DNA from: Granulicella sp. L46
Lineage (GTDB): Bacteria > Acidobacteriota > Terriglobia > Terriglobales > Acidobacteriaceae
Length of the DNA stretch: 64,000 nt
Assembly: GCF_009765785.1 (NCBI RefSeq)
Contig: NZ_LMUT01000012.1
Span: 652,621 to 716,620, forward strand
Direction of reading: 5' to 3'
Shown: one piece after another, positions 24,919-33,634 of the stretch
How the letters are laid out: each line of letters opens with the position of its first letter
How positions within the stretch are numbered: the first letter of the stretch is position 1
Notes under the pieces: generated by a model
Seen by the model: the letters and a program-made list of their open reading frames with translations, nothing else
Told to the model about the DNA's origin: nothing
Database searches by the model: none
Made by a program: the position numbers and the translations under genes

Positions 24919-25494
24919 GTGGCTGAGAACAAGATTCCAATAGCAACCGATAGCGAGGCTGAGTTGCATGAGCTGATCGGCGATGATGCGACTGCGACGT
25001 TTGAGAGCGATCCGAACTTTGTCGAATCGAACCCGACTGCTGATGCCTCCAGCGACCATATTGAGCTGCGCGACACAGACGATATGGAAGACAGCGAAGA
25101 GGAAGACGAGGAAGCGGACGAGGAAGACATAGGCGAAGAAGATGAAGACGACGACGGGGAGGACGGCGAGGACGAGGAAGAGGAGGAAGACGACGACGAT
25201 GATGATGACGACGTTGACTTCGACGATGAGGAGGACGATGACGAGGCTGAGGTGCTCAGGACAGCCGAGCCCGTCGATGTGCATGGTCCCGGGAAGCACT
25301 CGCGAATCGAAATAGAGGAGGAACTGGAAGAGATGGAGGAGGAGAGTGGGGAGGATGCGATTGAATCCCCCGAGGATGAGGAAGAGGAGGAGGGCGAGGA
25401 AAGACGGCATGCCGATCGCGCCATTGATGAGGCACTCCGTATGGATGCGGTGGTAAGACACGGCGGGATTGTAGGGGCGGCATTGCGGGTTTGA
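24919..25494 (+). CDS. extremely acidic low-complexity protein
   Basis: A 191-residue protein with an ordinary N-terminal part (VAENKIPIATDSEAELHELIGDD), followed by a run of almost pure Asp/Glu from about residue 59 to 120, a short mixed segment (AEPVDVHGPGKHSR) and a second acidic helix, ending in a basic-neutral tail (RMDAVVRHGGIVGAALRV). The frame is open back to 24850, but AAAGGAGA 6 bases before a GTG at 24919 marks the start. No family recognised; such chains act elsewhere as histone-like chaperone tails, DNA mimics or metal buffers, all speculative here. Followed closely by the YagU-like gene. Confidence 0.7.
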   Translation: MAENKIPIATDSEAELHELIGDDATATFESDPNFVESNPTADASSDHIELRDTDDMEDSEEEDEEADEEDIGEEDEDDDGEDGEDEEEEEDDDDDDDDVDFDDEEDDDEAEVLRTAEPVDVHGPGKHSRIEIEEELEEMEEESGEDAIESPEDEEEEEGEERRHADRAIDEALRMDAVVRHGGIVGAALRV

Positions 25495-25522
25495 GTAGGT
25501 TGCGTTGAGGAGAGATAGCGGC

Positions 25523-25990
25523 GTGAGCGAGACGAAAGCAGGACGTTCCCTTGCAAAGGGTCTGGTAGCAGGATTGGTAGCTGGGCTGGTGGCCACAGCG
25601 GCGAAGTCGTGCGTTGAGGCTGTGTTTCCTCCGCGTGTGCAGGGAAAGCCGGAGCCGCCGGAGGCATTGGCGGAGAAGATTGCGGGACATCATCTGGACC
25701 GCAAGACGAGGACGGCCGCGGGCACAGCCATCCATTGGGGATTTGGCGCGGCGGTGGGAGCGGCGTATGGCGCCCTGGCAGAGTATTATCCCGCGGCGAC
25801 CGATAAGCAGGGTGCAACGTTCGGGTTGACGTTGATGTCGCTCACGCATGAGACATCGTTGCCGGCGATGGAGTTGGCGGAGCCTGCGGAAGAGCAAAGC
25901 TTTCGGGAGCGGAGCAGCGAAGCCACAAGTCACCTGGTGTACGGCCTGGTGGCTGAGCGGGTGCGGAGTATCGTGCGAAGAATGCTTTAG
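25523..25990 (+). CDS. YagU-like (DUF1440) membrane protein
   Basis: A 155-residue protein with two hydrophobic glycine-rich segments (KGLVAGLVAGLVATAAKSCVEAVFPPR at about 9-35; HWGFGAAVGAAYGALAEYY at about 71-90) and a weaker one near 105-115. The pattern fits DUF1440/YagU, an inner-membrane family linked in E. coli to acid resistance. GTG at 25523 follows GAGGAGA at 9 bases, which is better than the TTG at 25505. It starts 28 bases after the acidic-protein gene, so both may be one transcript. Confidence 0.72.
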   Translation: MSETKAGRSLAKGLVAGLVAGLVATAAKSCVEAVFPPRVQGKPEPPEALAEKIAGHHLDRKTRTAAGTAIHWGFGAAVGAAYGALAEYYPAATDKQGATFGLTLMSLTHETSLPAMELAEPAEEQSFRERSSEATSHLVYGLVAERVRSIVRRML

Positions 25991-26205
25991 CGTAGTTTGC
26001 GCGGTGGATTGCCGCAAAACCGGTTCGTGGACGTCGACGGCATATACTTGACAAGCGGCGGAACTCACCCGGGTTCGGACTTGCCGGTCATCTTTCAGTC
26101 GGCGCGGATTAGCTCCGAACTGCTGCTGGAAGACCTGGATATCGGGCCGCGGTGGTCGACGTCTTTGGAGCTTGCGATGGAAGATGGCATGATGCAGGTT
26201 GCGTC

Positions 26206-27699
26206 GTGAAGGCTGCGACGGAAGAGCTACAGAACGTACGCGTCGAGGGAGCCTCGTGCCCTTTGCTGTCGGGAGTTTGCGGGATAACGACGGGTGCAAC
26301 GCCGGCAGCTGAGCAGGCTCGGTGGGCGAGCATGCCGTTGAGGGCGCGGCTGCGGGTATTGCGTGCTGCACGACACCTGATGGCAGCTCGCGCGGAAGAG
26401 TTTAGTGAAGCGATCTCTCCTCAGCTGGCGAGGACAAAAGCGGACACGCTGGCAACGGAGTTGTTGCCGCTGTTGGCGGGATGCAAGTTTCTGGAGCGCG
26501 AAGCTGGAAGAATCCTGGCGACGCAAAGGCTCGGTATGAGCGGACGACCGTTGTGGATGACGGGTGTTGCCGCCGAGATTCATCGCGTAGCGTTGGGGCA
26601 TGTGCTGGTGATTGGGCCGTCAAATTTTCCTTTGTTTATTCCGGGTTCGCAGGTGTTGCAGGCGCTGGCTGCTGGAAACCGAGTGACGTGGAAGCCGGGC
26701 CTGGGCGGCGGCCCCGTTGCGCAGCTGATGGCGCGGATGCTGATCGAGGCTGGCCTGCCTCCGAGCGCGCTCACGGTTACGGATGAGAGTGTGGAAGCGG
26801 CGCGAGAGGCGTTGGCAGCGAGGCCGGATAAAGTTATCTTTACCGGTTCGACGAAAACGAGTCAGGGCGTGCTGGCGGAGCTGGCCGCGACCACAACGCC
26901 AGCGGTGCTCGAGCTTTCCGGCGCGGACGCGATCGTGGTTACACCGACAGCGGATCTTCAACAGGTTGCGAGAGCCGTGGCGTTCGGGCTGCGATTGAAT
27001 GGCGGCTCGGTGTGTATGTCACCGCGGAGGTTGTTTGCGACGCCAACGACGATGTCCGCATTGCGGCCGCTGCTGCATGCGGAGCTTGCAAAGGTGCCAG
27101 GAGCTGCGCTGGATGCAGGCACGTCCACGCGTTTGCGGACGATGCTGGATGAGGCTGCCGGTGGAGGCGCAGAGGTGCAGGGAACGTTCGCGCCGGACGC
27201 GCAGAAGCCTTTGCTGGTCGATCACGCGACGGCGGATATGGCGATTGCGCGCAGCGATATTTTCGCGCCGGTGCTTTCGTTGATTGAGGCAGAGTCGATG
27301 CTGCACGTGCCTGCACTGTATGCGCAGTGCTCGTATGGGCTGACGGTGGCGATCTTTTGCGCGCGCGACAAAGAGAAGAAGGCACGCATGCTGGGAGAGA
27401 TGCTGGATGCTGGGACGCTGTTGATTAACGACATCATCGCGCCGACGGCTGATCCGCGCGTGCCGTTTGGCGGACGCGGTGCGAGCGGCTATGGAGTAAC
27501 GCGGGGCGTCGAGGGGTTGCTGGAGATGACAGCGGTGAGGACAGTGTTGATACGGCGCGGAGGCGTGATGCTTCATCTGGATGCGACCACCGATAAAGAC
27601 GCGCCGAAGTTTGCCGGGATGATCCGGGCGATGCACGGCAAGGGTCTGGCAATGCGGTGGGCGGCGTTGAAGCAGATGGTCAAAGGATTGCGATCTTAA
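26206..27699 (+). CDS. aldehyde dehydrogenase family protein
   Basis: A 497-residue NAD(P)-dependent dehydrogenase. GPSNFP (about 137-142) and FTGST (about 212-216) bind the nucleotide, Glu about 236 (LELSGADAIVV) and Cys about 270 (NGGSVCMSPRR) form the active site, and VPFGGRGASGYG near 435 is the usual C-terminal motif. It oxidises an aldehyde to an acid, substrate unknown. The C-terminal tail of some 40 residues beyond the core (VMLHLDATTDKDAPKF...) is longer than usual. GTG at 26206 is taken as start; the frame is open to 26152. The 215 bases upstream hold no convincing gene. Confidence 0.86.
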   Translation: MKAATEELQNVRVEGASCPLLSGVCGITTGATPAAEQARWASMPLRARLRVLRAARHLMAARAEEFSEAISPQLARTKADTLATELLPLLAGCKFLEREAGRILATQRLGMSGRPLWMTGVAAEIHRVALGHVLVIGPSNFPLFIPGSQVLQALAAGNRVTWKPGLGGGPVAQLMARMLIEAGLPPSALTVTDESVEAAREALAARPDKVIFTGSTKTSQGVLAELAATTTPAVLELSGADAIVVTPTADLQQVARAVAFGLRLNGGSVCMSPRRLFATPTTMSALRPLLHAELAKVPGAALDAGTSTRLRTMLDEAAGGGAEVQGTFAPDAQKPLLVDHATADMAIARSDIFAPVLSLIEAESMLHVPALYAQCSYGLTVAIFCARDKEKKARMLGEMLDAGTLLINDIIAPTADPRVPFGGRGASGYGVTRGVEGLLEMTAVRTVLIRRGGVMLHLDATTDKDAPKFAGMIRAMHGKGLAMRWAALKQMVKGLRS

Positions 27700-27716
27700 G
27701 GCTGACCGTTGCTGCG

Positions 27717-28400
27717 CTAGACGCCCTTTTTGCGGGGTTCCCAGATGTACTTGTGAATTTGGAGGCTGAGGCGGGCGGGTAGGCCGTCGGCCAGCATCCA
27801 TTCGACCACGAGGCGAGGGTCGAGGGCGGCGTTATCGGTGGAGCGCTGGTCGGTGGGGCTCTTGAGGAAGGCTGGAGAGAGGAGGATTTGGCCGCAGCGG
27901 TCGGCTAGATTGTGGGTGTGGATGAAGTCGCGGGCGAACTCGTAGTCGGCGCGGTCGGTGAGGACGAATTTTACTTCGTCGTTGGGGGTGAGGGCGTCGA
28001 GGTTTTCGAGGCGGAAGGTGTTGGCGGCGGCTCCGGCGCCGGGACACTTTACGTCGACGATTTTGTGGACGGCGCGGGGCACGGCTGCGAGGGGCTGTTC
28101 GCCGCTGGTTTCGATCATGAGCGTGTAGTTGTTTGCTAGCAGGCGGTCCATGAGGGGGAGAAGTTCGCGGGCCTGGAGCATGGGTTCGCCGCCGGTGAAT
28201 TCGATGAGGCGGCAGGGCTGGAGGGCTTCGATCTGCGCAATGATTTCGTCGGCGGTGAAGGGTTGGCCGCCGGTGAAGGTGTACTCGGAGTCGCACCAGG
28301 CGCAGCGAAGGTTGCAGCCGGCGAAGCGAACGAAGATGCAGGGGACGCCCGCGAAGGAGCTTTCGCCTTGTACTGATTTGTAGAGCTCGATGAGGTGCAT
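27717..28400 (-). CDS. queE: 7-carboxy-7-deazaguanine synthase QueE
   Basis: A 227-residue radical-SAM enzyme that turns 6-carboxytetrahydropterin into 7-carboxy-7-deazaguanine in the preQ0/queuosine pathway. The cluster motif CNLRCAWC (Cys 29, 33, 36; CX3CX2C), EFTGGEPM (about 67-74) and the short core length fit QueE. The start MHLIELYKSVQGESSFAG is canonical; it lies one base after the queD stop, so the pair is translationally linked. The upstream in-frame extension to 28481 overlaps queD and is not used. queC is elsewhere in this window (40853). Confidence 0.94.
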   Translation of the reverse strand: MHLIELYKSVQGESSFAGVPCIFVRFAGCNLRCAWCDSEYTFTGGQPFTADEIIAQIEALQPCRLIEFTGGEPMLQARELLPLMDRLLANNYTLMIETSGEQPLAAVPRAVHKIVDVKCPGAGAAANTFRLENLDALTPNDEVKFVLTDRADYEFARDFIHTHNLADRCGQILLSPAFLKSPTDQRSTDNAALDPRLVVEWMLADGLPARLSLQIHKYIWEPRKKGV

Positions 28401-28401
28401 G

Positions 28402-28794
28402 CTACTTCCCTGCTTCTGGCTCGTAGTAGCGCGCGAAGCTGGTGTCGGTTTCGTAGAGGGTGCAGTCTTTGACACGGACACGGCCGTTGGTCATGTCGTG
28501 GAGCTGTGTTGCTGTCTTCTGGAAGAAGTAGCGCGCTAGGTTTTCCGCCGATGGATTCAGGGTGGTAAAGGGTTCGAGGTCGTTGATCATCTGGTGGTCC
28601 AGATACTCGACTGTGGGGCGAAGGACTTGCTTGAGAAGCTTGAAGTCCAGGAGGAGGCCGGCTTCGTCGAGTGTTTCGCCGATGAGCGTGACGAGCACGC
28701 GGTAGTTATGGCCGTGCGGGTTTTCGCACTTGCCTTGGTAGTTGCGGAGGTAGTGGCCTGAAGAGAAACCGGCCTGTACCGTGACTTCGAACAT
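28402..28794 (-). CDS. queD: 6-carboxytetrahydropterin synthase QueD
   Basis: A 130-residue enzyme of the PTPS family that converts dihydroneopterin triphosphate to 6-carboxytetrahydropterin. Zinc ligands His14, His27 and His29 (FSSGHYL and NPHGHNY), catalytic Cys23 (GKCENPHGH), and the C-terminal Glu in CTLYETDTSFARY. MFEVTVQAGFSSGH is the usual N-terminus, so the ATG at 28794 is used rather than the one at 28839. First gene of the queD-queE pair. Confidence 0.93.
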   Translation of the reverse strand: MFEVTVQAGFSSGHYLRNYQGKCENPHGHNYRVLVTLIGETLDEAGLLLDFKLLKQVLRPTVEYLDHQMINDLEPFTTLNPSAENLARYFFQKTATQLHDMTNGRVRVKDCTLYETDTSFARYYEPEAGK

Positions 28795-28865
28795 GGTGGG
28801 GAAAGCTCCAATCGGCGGGTAATTCGCGCCATTTCCCATTCTACCGGGATTCGCATTGGAGAGTG

Positions 28866-29120
28866 CTATTTGGGGCGGCTGCTGCGCTTGTGTTGACGGT
28901 CGACGTCGTGGCGACGCTCGGCCTGCTCGAAGAGCGAACTGAGTACGCCGAGGAGGGTAATGACGAGGGCAACGCAGAGGAGGGCGATGCTGGTCATGCG
29001 CCAGAGAGAGGCGTCGCCGGGGGAGCCGGGCTGCTGGGCGATGTTGGTGAAGGACAGCGCGATGGATAGGAGCGAGAGGGCTCCTAGTGTGGCGGCGAGG
29101 ATGTAGAGATTGCGTCCCAT
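28866..29120 (-). CDS. small two-helix membrane protein
   Basis: An 84-residue protein with two hydrophobic segments (about 5-25 and 44-63) and a basic C-terminal tail (RRHDVDRQHKRSSRPK). No family recognised. It lies between the DinG-type helicase gene and queD, all on the minus strand. The start MGRNLYILAATLGALSLL is a plausible membrane anchor. Conservation could not be tested. Confidence 0.6.
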   Translation of the reverse strand: MGRNLYILAATLGALSLLSIALSFTNIAQQPGSPGDASLWRMTSIALLCVALVITLLGVLSSLFEQAERRHDVDRQHKRSSRPK

Positions 29121-29138
29121 GCGGCTGAGTTGAGGATA

Positions 29139-31208
29139 CTAGGGGCGCGGTGCGTGCGTCTTGATGGGCTCGAAGAAGCGCTCTACTTCGGTGATGTCGT
29201 CGGTGCGGGCGTAGGGGGGGAGGGAGTCGAGGAAGGTGGCGCCGTAGCGGGTGGTTCGGATGCGGGGGTCGAGGAGCATGAGGACGCCGCGGTCGGAGAG
29301 CGAGCGGATGAGGCGGCCGAAGCCTTGCTTGAGGGCGATGACGGCTTGCGGGACCTGGAGGTCGTTGAAGGCGTTGCCGCCGGCTGCGGTGATTGCGTCG
29401 GTGCGGGCCTTCATGATGGGGTCGGAGGGGACGGCGAAGGGGAGCTTGTCGATGATGACGCAGCTGAGTTGCTCGCCCTGGACGTCGATGCCCTGCCAGA
29501 AGGAGCTGGTGCCGAAGAGGACCGCGTTCGGGGTGTCGCGGAATTGTTGGAGGAGGATGTGGCGGGGGGCGGAGCCTTGCATGAGCAGCGGGTAGGGGAG
29601 TTGGGTGAGGAGGCGGTCGTGGAGCTCGCGCATTTGGGCATGGCTGGTGAAGAGGCAGAAGGCGCGGCCGCGGGTGATCTCGAGGACGCGGCGGATTTTT
29701 TCTGCGGCCTGCGGGAGGAAGTTGGGGTCGCGGGGCGGCGGCATGCCGGGGGGTAGGTAGAGGAGCGCTTGTTTGGCGTAGTCGAAGTGGCTGGGGACTA
29801 CGAGCTCTTTGGGGAAGGGGATGCCCAAGCGGCGCTTGAGGTGTTCGAAGCTGGGCGTGCCGTCCTGCGCGGCTACGGCGAGCGTGGCGGAGGTGAGAAT
29901 GACGCTGGGGTAGTGGGTGAAGAGGGTCTCGGCGAGGAGGGTGGAGACATCGATGGGAGTGGCGAGGAGATGGGTGCTGAAGGCGAATGGAGTTGAGGCT
30001 GCGGCGCCCGATCTTGCTGCGTTGCGGAGGCCGCTGGTGGCGCGGCGTTCGATCCAGAAGACGGTGTTGGGGTCGGTGGATTCGAGGAGGAATTTGAGGT
30101 GATTGCGAATGTCGGCGGCGCGCTTGCGGAGGCCAGCAGCTTCGTCGACTTCGCGGAGGCGCTCGAGCTCGCCTTCGAGGCGTTGGAGGGAGTTGAGGGC
30201 GCCGAGGTAGGCGTCGCCGCGGGCTTCAAGGAAGTCGGCGCGGTCGATGAATTCGAGACGGCCGAGGTCGCTGGAGCCGACGGGGAGCGAGGCGAAGAAG
30301 AGCTTGGAGCGCTCACGGATGGTTTGCGTGGCGCTCTCGATGGCAGAGGTGGTGACGCCCTTGGCGCGGAGCATGGTTTCGGTGTCGCGGGCTAGTTCGT
30401 CGAAGCGGGCGTTGGAGAGAGCGATGCCGAAGTACTGGCTGGCGATGTCTTCGAGCTCGTGGGCTTCGTCGAAGATGACGGCGGCGGCTTCGGGGAGGAT
30501 GCCGGCGTCGGGTGCGCCGGCGGCCTGCTGCTTGATGGAGAGGTCGGCGAAGAAGAGGTGGTGGTTGACGATGACGATGTCGGATTCGAGGGCCTTGCGG
30601 CGCATCGAGGTGATGAAGCACGACTCCCAGTTGGGGCAGGTCTGGCCGAGGCAGACTTCGCTGCGGGCGTCGAGTTTGTGCCAGAGCGAGGAGTGCTCGG
30701 GGAGGTCTTCGACCTCGGCGCGGTCACCGGTTTCGGTGGTACGCTCCCACTGGATGATGGAGTGGAACTGCGAGATTTCTTCGAGGCCGGTGAGTAGCGG
30801 GTTGTCGCGCAGGGCGTAGAGCTTTTGTTTGCAGATGTAGTTGGCGCGGCCCTTCATGTAGCAGACGCGGAGGGGGCCGAGGAGGGTTTCGAGGAAGGGG
30901 ATGTCCTTGAAGAAGAGCTGCTCCTGGAGATTTTTGGTGCCGGTGGAGATGATGATGCGCTGTTTGTGCTCACGGGCGCGGCGGAGAGCTGGAAGTAGGT
31001 AGGCGAGGGTTTTGCCGGTGCCGGTGCCCGCTTCGACGATGAGGTGGCGGTGGTCCGCGAAAGACTGCTCGATCTGCTTGGCCATGGTGTACTGGCCGGC
31101 GCGGTGCTCGAAAGCGAGGGACGAGTTCGCAAGGATGCCGCCGGGGTGGAAGAAGTCGTGGAGGGTGGGGAGCTTCTGGTCGGTGTCGATCTGGGTGAGG
31201 GCGGGCAT
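29139..31208 (-). CDS. dinG: DinG/XPD-type ATP-dependent DNA helicase
   Basis: A 689-residue superfamily 2 helicase. Walker A GTGTGKT (61-67), four cysteines for an iron-sulfur cluster (126, 186, 191, 197), DEAH box (247-250), VILTSATL, and the C-terminal motifs GTSSFWQGIDVQGEQL and QGFGRLIRS. These 5'-3' helicases unwind R-loops and other structured DNA (DinG/YoaA). Could be called YoaA-like; the two cannot be told apart with certainty here. The frame stays open to 32720, but that part is antisense to der; MPALTQIDTD at 31208 is the natural start. Divergent from der with an 84-base gap. Confidence 0.9.
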   Translation of the reverse strand: MPALTQIDTDQKLPTLHDFFHPGGILANSSLAFEHRAGQYTMAKQIEQSFADHRHLIVEAGTGTGKTLAYLLPALRRAREHKQRIIISTGTKNLQEQLFFKDIPFLETLLGPLRVCYMKGRANYICKQKLYALRDNPLLTGLEEISQFHSIIQWERTTETGDRAEVEDLPEHSSLWHKLDARSEVCLGQTCPNWESCFITSMRRKALESDIVIVNHHLFFADLSIKQQAAGAPDAGILPEAAAVIFDEAHELEDIASQYFGIALSNARFDELARDTETMLRAKGVTTSAIESATQTIRERSKLFFASLPVGSSDLGRLEFIDRADFLEARGDAYLGALNSLQRLEGELERLREVDEAAGLRKRAADIRNHLKFLLESTDPNTVFWIERRATSGLRNAARSGAAASTPFAFSTHLLATPIDVSTLLAETLFTHYPSVILTSATLAVAAQDGTPSFEHLKRRLGIPFPKELVVPSHFDYAKQALLYLPPGMPPPRDPNFLPQAAEKIRRVLEITRGRAFCLFTSHAQMRELHDRLLTQLPYPLLMQGSAPRHILLQQFRDTPNAVLFGTSSFWQGIDVQGEQLSCVIIDKLPFAVPSDPIMKARTDAITAAGGNAFNDLQVPQAVIALKQGFGRLIRSLSDRGVLMLLDPRIRTTRYGATFLDSLPPYARTDDITEVERFFEPIKTHAPRP

Positions 31209-31292
31209 GCTCTGTGTTGATGATAGCCGCCGTTTGTTCGCCGTGCGCCGGTGGATGCGTGCGACCATAAAGGAGACAGAGGTTTGAGAGCG

Positions 31293-33233
31293 ATGGCGGC
31301 GAAGCGGACTGAGAAGAAACGGCTGGGTAAGAAGCATCGGCAGGCGAGTACGCGGCCGAAGCTGGGCAGGACGGCTCCGCGTGGGACGGCGACTACCGGA
31401 GCGGTGTCGCCGAAGAAGCGCCACGAGTTGGCGGCGAAGAAAGCTGCGGCGACAAAGCTGGCAAAGACGCCGACGAAGAGTCCGGACCGGGAGCATAAGG
31501 TGGTGCTGCGCAATCGGGATGAGGCGGGGACGCGCGGGTATGGCGGGGACTTCGACGATGAGCGCGAAGAGCGGGCAGCGCGTGACACGCGGACGCTGGG
31601 TAAGCGCAACAAGAGTTCGGTTGCGGGTGGGGCGGGGAGTGGGCATGAGGAGCGCGACTGGAAGGAAGCGGAGAAGATTGCTTCGGCGCTGACGCTGGCG
31701 ACGGATGTGGGGCATCGTGAGGCGGCGCGGTTGCCGCTGGTGGCGATTTGCGGGCGGCCGAATGTTGGGAAGTCGACGCTGTTTAATCGGCTGACGCAGA
31801 CGCGGCGCTCGATTGTGGGCGATGAGCCGGGGATTACGCGCGATCGCATCTATGGCGAGGTCGAGTGGGCGGGACGCGATGTGCGGCTGGTCGATACCGG
31901 CGGCGTGGTTCCGGATGATGAGGCGCTGATTCCGTCGGAGATTTTTCGCCAGGCGAAGGTTGGGCTGGAAGAGGCGGACGTGATCATCATGGTGGTCGAC
32001 GGACGCACGGAATTGGCTTCGCCGGATGTCGAGTTGGCTCGATTGCTGCTGCGTGGCGGCAAGCCGATCTTTCTGGCGGTGAACAAGATGGATGCGCCGG
32101 ATATGTATGCTGCGGCGGAGAATTTTCGCCGTTTGGGGTTCAAGAACGTCTGTCCGATATCGGCAGAACATGGCGCGGGCATTGGCGATTTGCTGGATGA
32201 AGTTTGGGCGGCGTTGCCTCCGGAGTTTGTTGCGGAAGAGCCGGAAGAACGGTTTGAAGGTGAGGAAGAGGAGTTCGAAGAAGACATGGACGGGGGCGGC
32301 GATCCGCTGCCCGGGGCACAGACGGGGCCGGATGAGGAAGTGCCTGCGGGGCCGGGGCGCCGGTTGCGGTCGCATGGCGAACACATTTCGCGGGAGACCA
32401 AGATTGCGATTATTGGGCGACCGAATGTTGGGAAGAGCACGCTGTTGAATGCGCTGACGAACAGCGATCGCGCGATTGTTTCGCCGATTGCGGGAACGAC
32501 GCGCGATGCGGTAGACGAGGTGGTGGAGCGGGACGGGCATAGCTTCCGGTTCATCGATACGGCGGGCATCCGGCGCAAGGGAAAGACCAAGCTGATGGCG
32601 GAGAAGCTTTCGGTGATCATGAGCCGCAAGCATTTGGAGGCGGCGGATGTGTCGCTGCTGGTGATCGATGCGACGGAAGGTGTGGCGGCGGCGGACGCGA
32701 ACATTGGCGGCTATGCGCATGAGAGTGGCCGCAGCGTGATTATCGTCGTGAACAAATGGGATTTGGTGACCAAGGTTGGGCCGGACGGAAAGACCTTGTT
32801 TGACGGCAGCGCGCCGGCGGACAAGAAGCTGTATGAGCAGCAGGTGCGGGACTCGCTGAAATATTTGGATTATGCGCCGTTGTTGTTTGTATCCGCTTCA
32901 GAGTCCAAAGGTATCGATGAGGTGTTTAAGAAAGTGGAGTTGGTTGCGCGGGAGCGGCGCAAGCGTGTGTCGACGGGCGCGATGAATCGCTTCCTGGACA
33001 AGATTGATTTTCAGCGGGCGAGCGTACCCATGAATCGGCGAGTGAAGATTTATTACATGACGCAGGCCGCGGTTGCCCCGCCTACGTTTGTGCTCTTCAC
33101 GGATCGCGATGTGAAGCTGCACTTCAGCTATGAGCGGTTTTTGGCGAATGAGATTCGGGATACGTTCAAGTTTATTGGTAGCCCGATCTGGTTCAAGGTG
33201 AAGGCGCGGAATAAGAAGAAGGACAAGGATTAG
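31293..33233 (+). CDS. der: ribosome-assembly GTPase Der with extra tails
   Basis: A 646-residue double GTPase needed for 50S ribosome assembly. Two G domains: GRPNVGKS at about 154-161 and 375-382, each with DTGG/DTAG and NKMD/NKWD motifs, then a KH-like C-terminal domain. Typical Der proteins have 430-500 residues. Here about 146 residues precede the first G domain; they are Lys/Arg/Ala/Thr/Pro-rich at first (RTEKKRLGKKHRQASTRPK) and more mixed later. The linker between the G domains (about 313-368) holds a Glu-rich stretch. ATG at 31293 used; a TTG at 31284 has a better-placed AAAGGAGA and is possible. Confidence 0.93.
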   Translation: MAAKRTEKKRLGKKHRQASTRPKLGRTAPRGTATTGAVSPKKRHELAAKKAAATKLAKTPTKSPDREHKVVLRNRDEAGTRGYGGDFDDEREERAARDTRTLGKRNKSSVAGGAGSGHEERDWKEAEKIASALTLATDVGHREAARLPLVAICGRPNVGKSTLFNRLTQTRRSIVGDEPGITRDRIYGEVEWAGRDVRLVDTGGVVPDDEALIPSEIFRQAKVGLEEADVIIMVVDGRTELASPDVELARLLLRGGKPIFLAVNKMDAPDMYAAAENFRRLGFKNVCPISAEHGAGIGDLLDEVWAALPPEFVAEEPEERFEGEEEEFEEDMDGGGDPLPGAQTGPDEEVPAGPGRRLRSHGEHISRETKIAIIGRPNVGKSTLLNALTNSDRAIVSPIAGTTRDAVDEVVERDGHSFRFIDTAGIRRKGKTKLMAEKLSVIMSRKHLEAADVSLLVIDATEGVAAADANIGGYAHESGRSVIIVVNKWDLVTKVGPDGKTLFDGSAPADKKLYEQQVRDSLKYLDYAPLLFVSASESKGIDEVFKKVELVARERRKRVSTGAMNRFLDKIDFQRASVPMNRRVKIYYMTQAAVAPPTFVLFTDRDVKLHFSYERFLANEIRDTFKFIGSPIWFKVKARNKKKDKD

Positions 33234-33238
33234 AGGAA

Positions 33239-33634
33239 ATGGTCGCTGCAATCGATAAAGTCTCGGGGTTCGACCAAATTGTTGCCCACTTCGGCCACTG
33301 GCCCAGCTTCCATGATGCGATTGTGGAAAGCTTTCGGCTTGAGCTCAAAGGTGAATCCGTCTTGCAGGTACGAACCTGGAATACTTTGACTGAAACAGAT
33401 CAGCAAGGCTACTTTCGTACCGCGCAGCACGGGATCGTCGAGTTCACGATCTACGGCTTGAGTTCGTTCGAGCTAGGTGGATCGGATTTAGAAGCGGGAT
33501 GCATTCTTTTCGGCTTGAGGATCGAGGCCGACGGTGACGCGTATCGCATTGAATTCGATCCATGTCTTGGCATAGGCGGATGGTTGCGTTGCCATTCGGT
33601 TTCACTCAGCCTTCGAATTCCTATTGAAGCTTAG
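33239..33634 (+). CDS. Imm50-like immunity protein
   Basis: A 131-residue protein starting 5 bases after der with GAGGAA just before its ATG. FGHWPSFHDAIVESFRLEL near residues 18-36 and the later EFTIYGLSSFELGGSDLEAGCILFGLRIEADG match the Imm50 family, predicted immunity proteins against polymorphic toxins. No toxin gene is visible nearby, so it may be an orphan immunity gene or a family member with a housekeeping role. Its last 14 bases overlap the end of the convergent trmFO gene. Confidence 0.7.
   Translation: MVAAIDKVSGFDQIVAHFGHWPSFHDAIVESFRLELKGESVLQVRTWNTLTETDQQGYFRTAQHGIVEFTIYGLSSFELGGSDLEAGCILFGLRIEADGDAYRIEFDPCLGIGGWLRCHSVSLSLRIPIEA

Noticed and set aside
24894..25817. Serine-rich minus-strand frame opposite the acidic protein
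   Set aside because: Ser runs arise as the antisense of Asp/Glu codons; the plus-strand gene has a good ribosome-binding site.
25997..26209. 70-codon frame before the aldehyde dehydrogenase gene, stop overlapping its GTG
   Set aside because: No ribosome-binding site, no family features. The overlap is suggestive, but not enough to call a gene.
31209..32720. N-terminal extension of the DinG-type helicase
   Set aside because: Antisense to der, basic low-quality composition; the helicase starts naturally at 31208.
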